From: CAVWCW01 sp965365625
Lineage (GTDB): Bacteria > Pseudomonadota > Gammaproteobacteria > Chromatiales > Chromatiaceae
Reading direction: 5' to 3'
Assembly (NCBI GenBank): GCA_965365625.1
Contig: CBDUCL010000187.1
Span: 1-5,997, forward strand
Length of the DNA: 5,997 nucleotides
The position numbers and the translations under genes were made by a program. This document shows positions 5,064-5,997 of the stretch, in pieces. The notes below the pieces were generated by a model that saw nothing but the letters and a program-made list of their open reading frames with translations, did no database searches and was not told the origin of the DNA. Within the stretch, counting starts at the first letter, position 1. Each line of letters begins with the position of its first letter.

Positions 5064-5997
5064 ATGCAGCCGCCGCAAACCCGCCATGTCCTGTACCTGC
5101 TGATCGCCCTGCTTGGGGTGTACGCCCAGATCGCCCAAGCCCTGCTGGCGCGCGAAGGCCTGGTGGCCTTCTACGGCAACGAGCTCAGCCTCGGCGCCTT
5201 CTACGGCGGATGGCTATGGTGGCTGGCCCTGGGCTCGCTGCTGGCGGTGCGCTGGCGGGCCCGGCCCTGGGTGACACAGCCGCTGCCTCTACTGCGCGCC
5301 CTGGTGCTGGCCCTGCCGCTGTTGCTGCTGGGGCAGATGCTGCTGCTGCGCGGGGTCCGCCTTTTCCTGGATGTCTCCCCCAGCGAGTTTATCCCCCTAG
5401 GGCAGATGTTCCTGGTCCTGCTGCTGGCGACCCTGCCCGGCGGCCTGGCTCTGGGGCTGGCCTTTCCCCTGGCCTGCCGCGCCTTGCGACCTGTGCCCGC
5501 GTCCGATGCCGATCTGCAGGGCAGCGTCGCCGGGGTCTCCTACCTGTACGTGTTCGACGCCCTCGGGGCCCTGTTCGGCGGCCTTGTGTTCACCTTCGTG
5601 CTGGTGGAATGGCTGGGACCTTGGCGCAGCCTGGGGCTGACGGCGCTGCTGCTGGCCCTGTGCAGCCTGCTGCTGGGGGCCGACCGGGGCGGGCGCTGGT
5701 GGGCAGCGCTGTTGGCCCTGTGCGGCCTGCTGCTGGCCGCTAGCCCAGCTGGCGGCTGGTTCGGGGCCCAACTTGAAGTCCTGCGCTTCGCCAGCCTGCA
5801 GCCGGGTTTGGAGCTTGAGACCGCGCTGGAGACCCGTTACGGGCACCTGGCCCTGGGCCGCACCGGCCGCCAGTTCTCCCTGGTCGAAAACGGTCGCATC
5901 GGCGAGAGTTTTCCCGACCCCCAGGGAGTGGAGCAGGACGCCGCCTATGTCTTCGCCCAGGCCCCGGATGCGGAGGGCCTGCTGCTGTTCGGTGGTC
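5064..5997 (+). CDS. Membrane-fused spermidine-synthase-like protein, partial (C-terminus beyond window)
   Basis: The frame is open from the ATG at 5064 to the window edge: 311 residues, cut before the stop. The N-terminal part has about seven hydrophobic segments. It carries blocks typical of membrane-fused spermidine synthase homologues: LVAFYGNELSLGAFYGGW (residues 33-50) and YLYVFDALGALFGG (around Asp165). From residue 256 the aminopropyltransferase domain begins (ETRYGHLALG, then VENGRIGESFPD), and the last residues, LLLFGG, are the start of the S-adenosyl-cofactor binding loop. Classical SpeE transfers aminopropyl groups from decarboxylated S-adenosylmethionine to putrescine. Here the usual DE-x-x-YHE segment reads as VEQDAAYVF, so a polyamine substrate is doubtful. 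The fused family is mostly uncharacterised. It is divergent from an APC permease. Fold assignment is good, function open. Confidence 0.87.
   Translation, partial: MQPPQTRHVLYLLIALLGVYAQIAQALLAREGLVAFYGNELSLGAFYGGWLWWLALGSLLAVRWRARPWVTQPLPLLRALVLALPLLLLGQMLLLRGVRLFLDVSPSEFIPLGQMFLVLLLATLPGGLALGLAFPLACRALRPVPASDADLQGSVAGVSYLYVFDALGALFGGLVFTFVLVEWLGPWRSLGLTALLLALCSLLLGADRGGRWWAALLALCGLLLAASPAGGWFGAQLEVLRFASLQPGLELETALETRYGHLALGRTGRQFSLVENGRIGESFPDPQGVEQDAAYVFAQAPDAEGLLLFGG
5651..5736 (+). repeat. Imperfect direct repeat inside two adjacent membrane helices
   Basis: Bases 5651-5676 and 5711-5736 are 26-base copies differing at two positions, offset by exactly 60 bases (20 codons). Each encodes LALC(S/G)LLL in neighbouring hydrophobic segments of the spermidine-synthase-like protein. 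This could be a small tandem duplication, or convergence on Leu codons (CTG) in a GC-rich membrane gene. Confidence 0.6.

Noticed and set aside
5063..5066. CATG shared by the two divergent genes as overlapping start codons
   Set aside because: The permease start at 5065 adds a Pro/Arg-rich extension unlike the family; the ATG at 4993 sits just before the conserved first helix.
3852..5138. Second long minus-strand frame overlapping the permease
   Set aside because: It overlaps the APC permease in another frame; the product is Gly/Ala/Arg/Pro-rich without membrane segments or motifs, while the permease frame is clearly real.

Overview
The window is very GC-rich and codes almost wall to wall. 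Gene content (oligoribonuclease with standard gammaproteobacterial numbering, a patatin-type lipoprotein, an APC permease, a membrane-anchored spermidine-synthase-like protein) and overall protein style suggest a high-GC gammaproteobacterium, perhaps of the purple-sulfur/Chromatiales type. The genus is inference; no rRNA or other phylogenetic marker is present.

Layout: (1) Bases 1-73 are a short leader holding a very strong GC hairpin with a G9 loop, followed by orn (74-637, +). (2) Bases 638-810 are the only substantial non-coding stretch. They contain a dyad matching the NtrC consensus (653-667), a second inverted repeat (677-700) and a good sigma-54 (-24/-12) promoter (743-759), all upstream of a 63-residue gene (811-1002, +) with a Rho-N/SAP-like N-terminus and a five-cysteine tail. 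(3) A structured RNA segment (1017-1095) follows, in which an 11-bp stem buries the ribosome-binding site of the next gene, an 81-residue divergent RRM protein (1098-1343, +). (4) The RRM stop codon overlaps the start of an unnamed lipoprotein gene (1340-2455, +), followed 43 bases later by a patatin-like phospholipase lipoprotein (about 2499-3725, +). (5) An APC-family amino-acid permease runs on the opposite strand (3764-4993, -) and converges with the patatin gene. (6) Divergent from the permease is a spermidine-synthase-like protein with an N-terminal membrane domain (5064 to the window edge, +, truncated by the window).

How they may work together: the segment 640-3725 reads as one possible transcription unit. 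Two small nucleic-acid-binding proteins sit behind a nitrogen-type sigma-54 promoter, and two probable outer-membrane lipoproteins, one of them a lipid acyl hydrolase, follow. The arrangement is visible in the sequence; nitrogen control, RNA-based control of the RRM gene and joint function of the two lipoproteins are inferences. The permease and the spermidine-synthase-like protein form a separate divergent pair.
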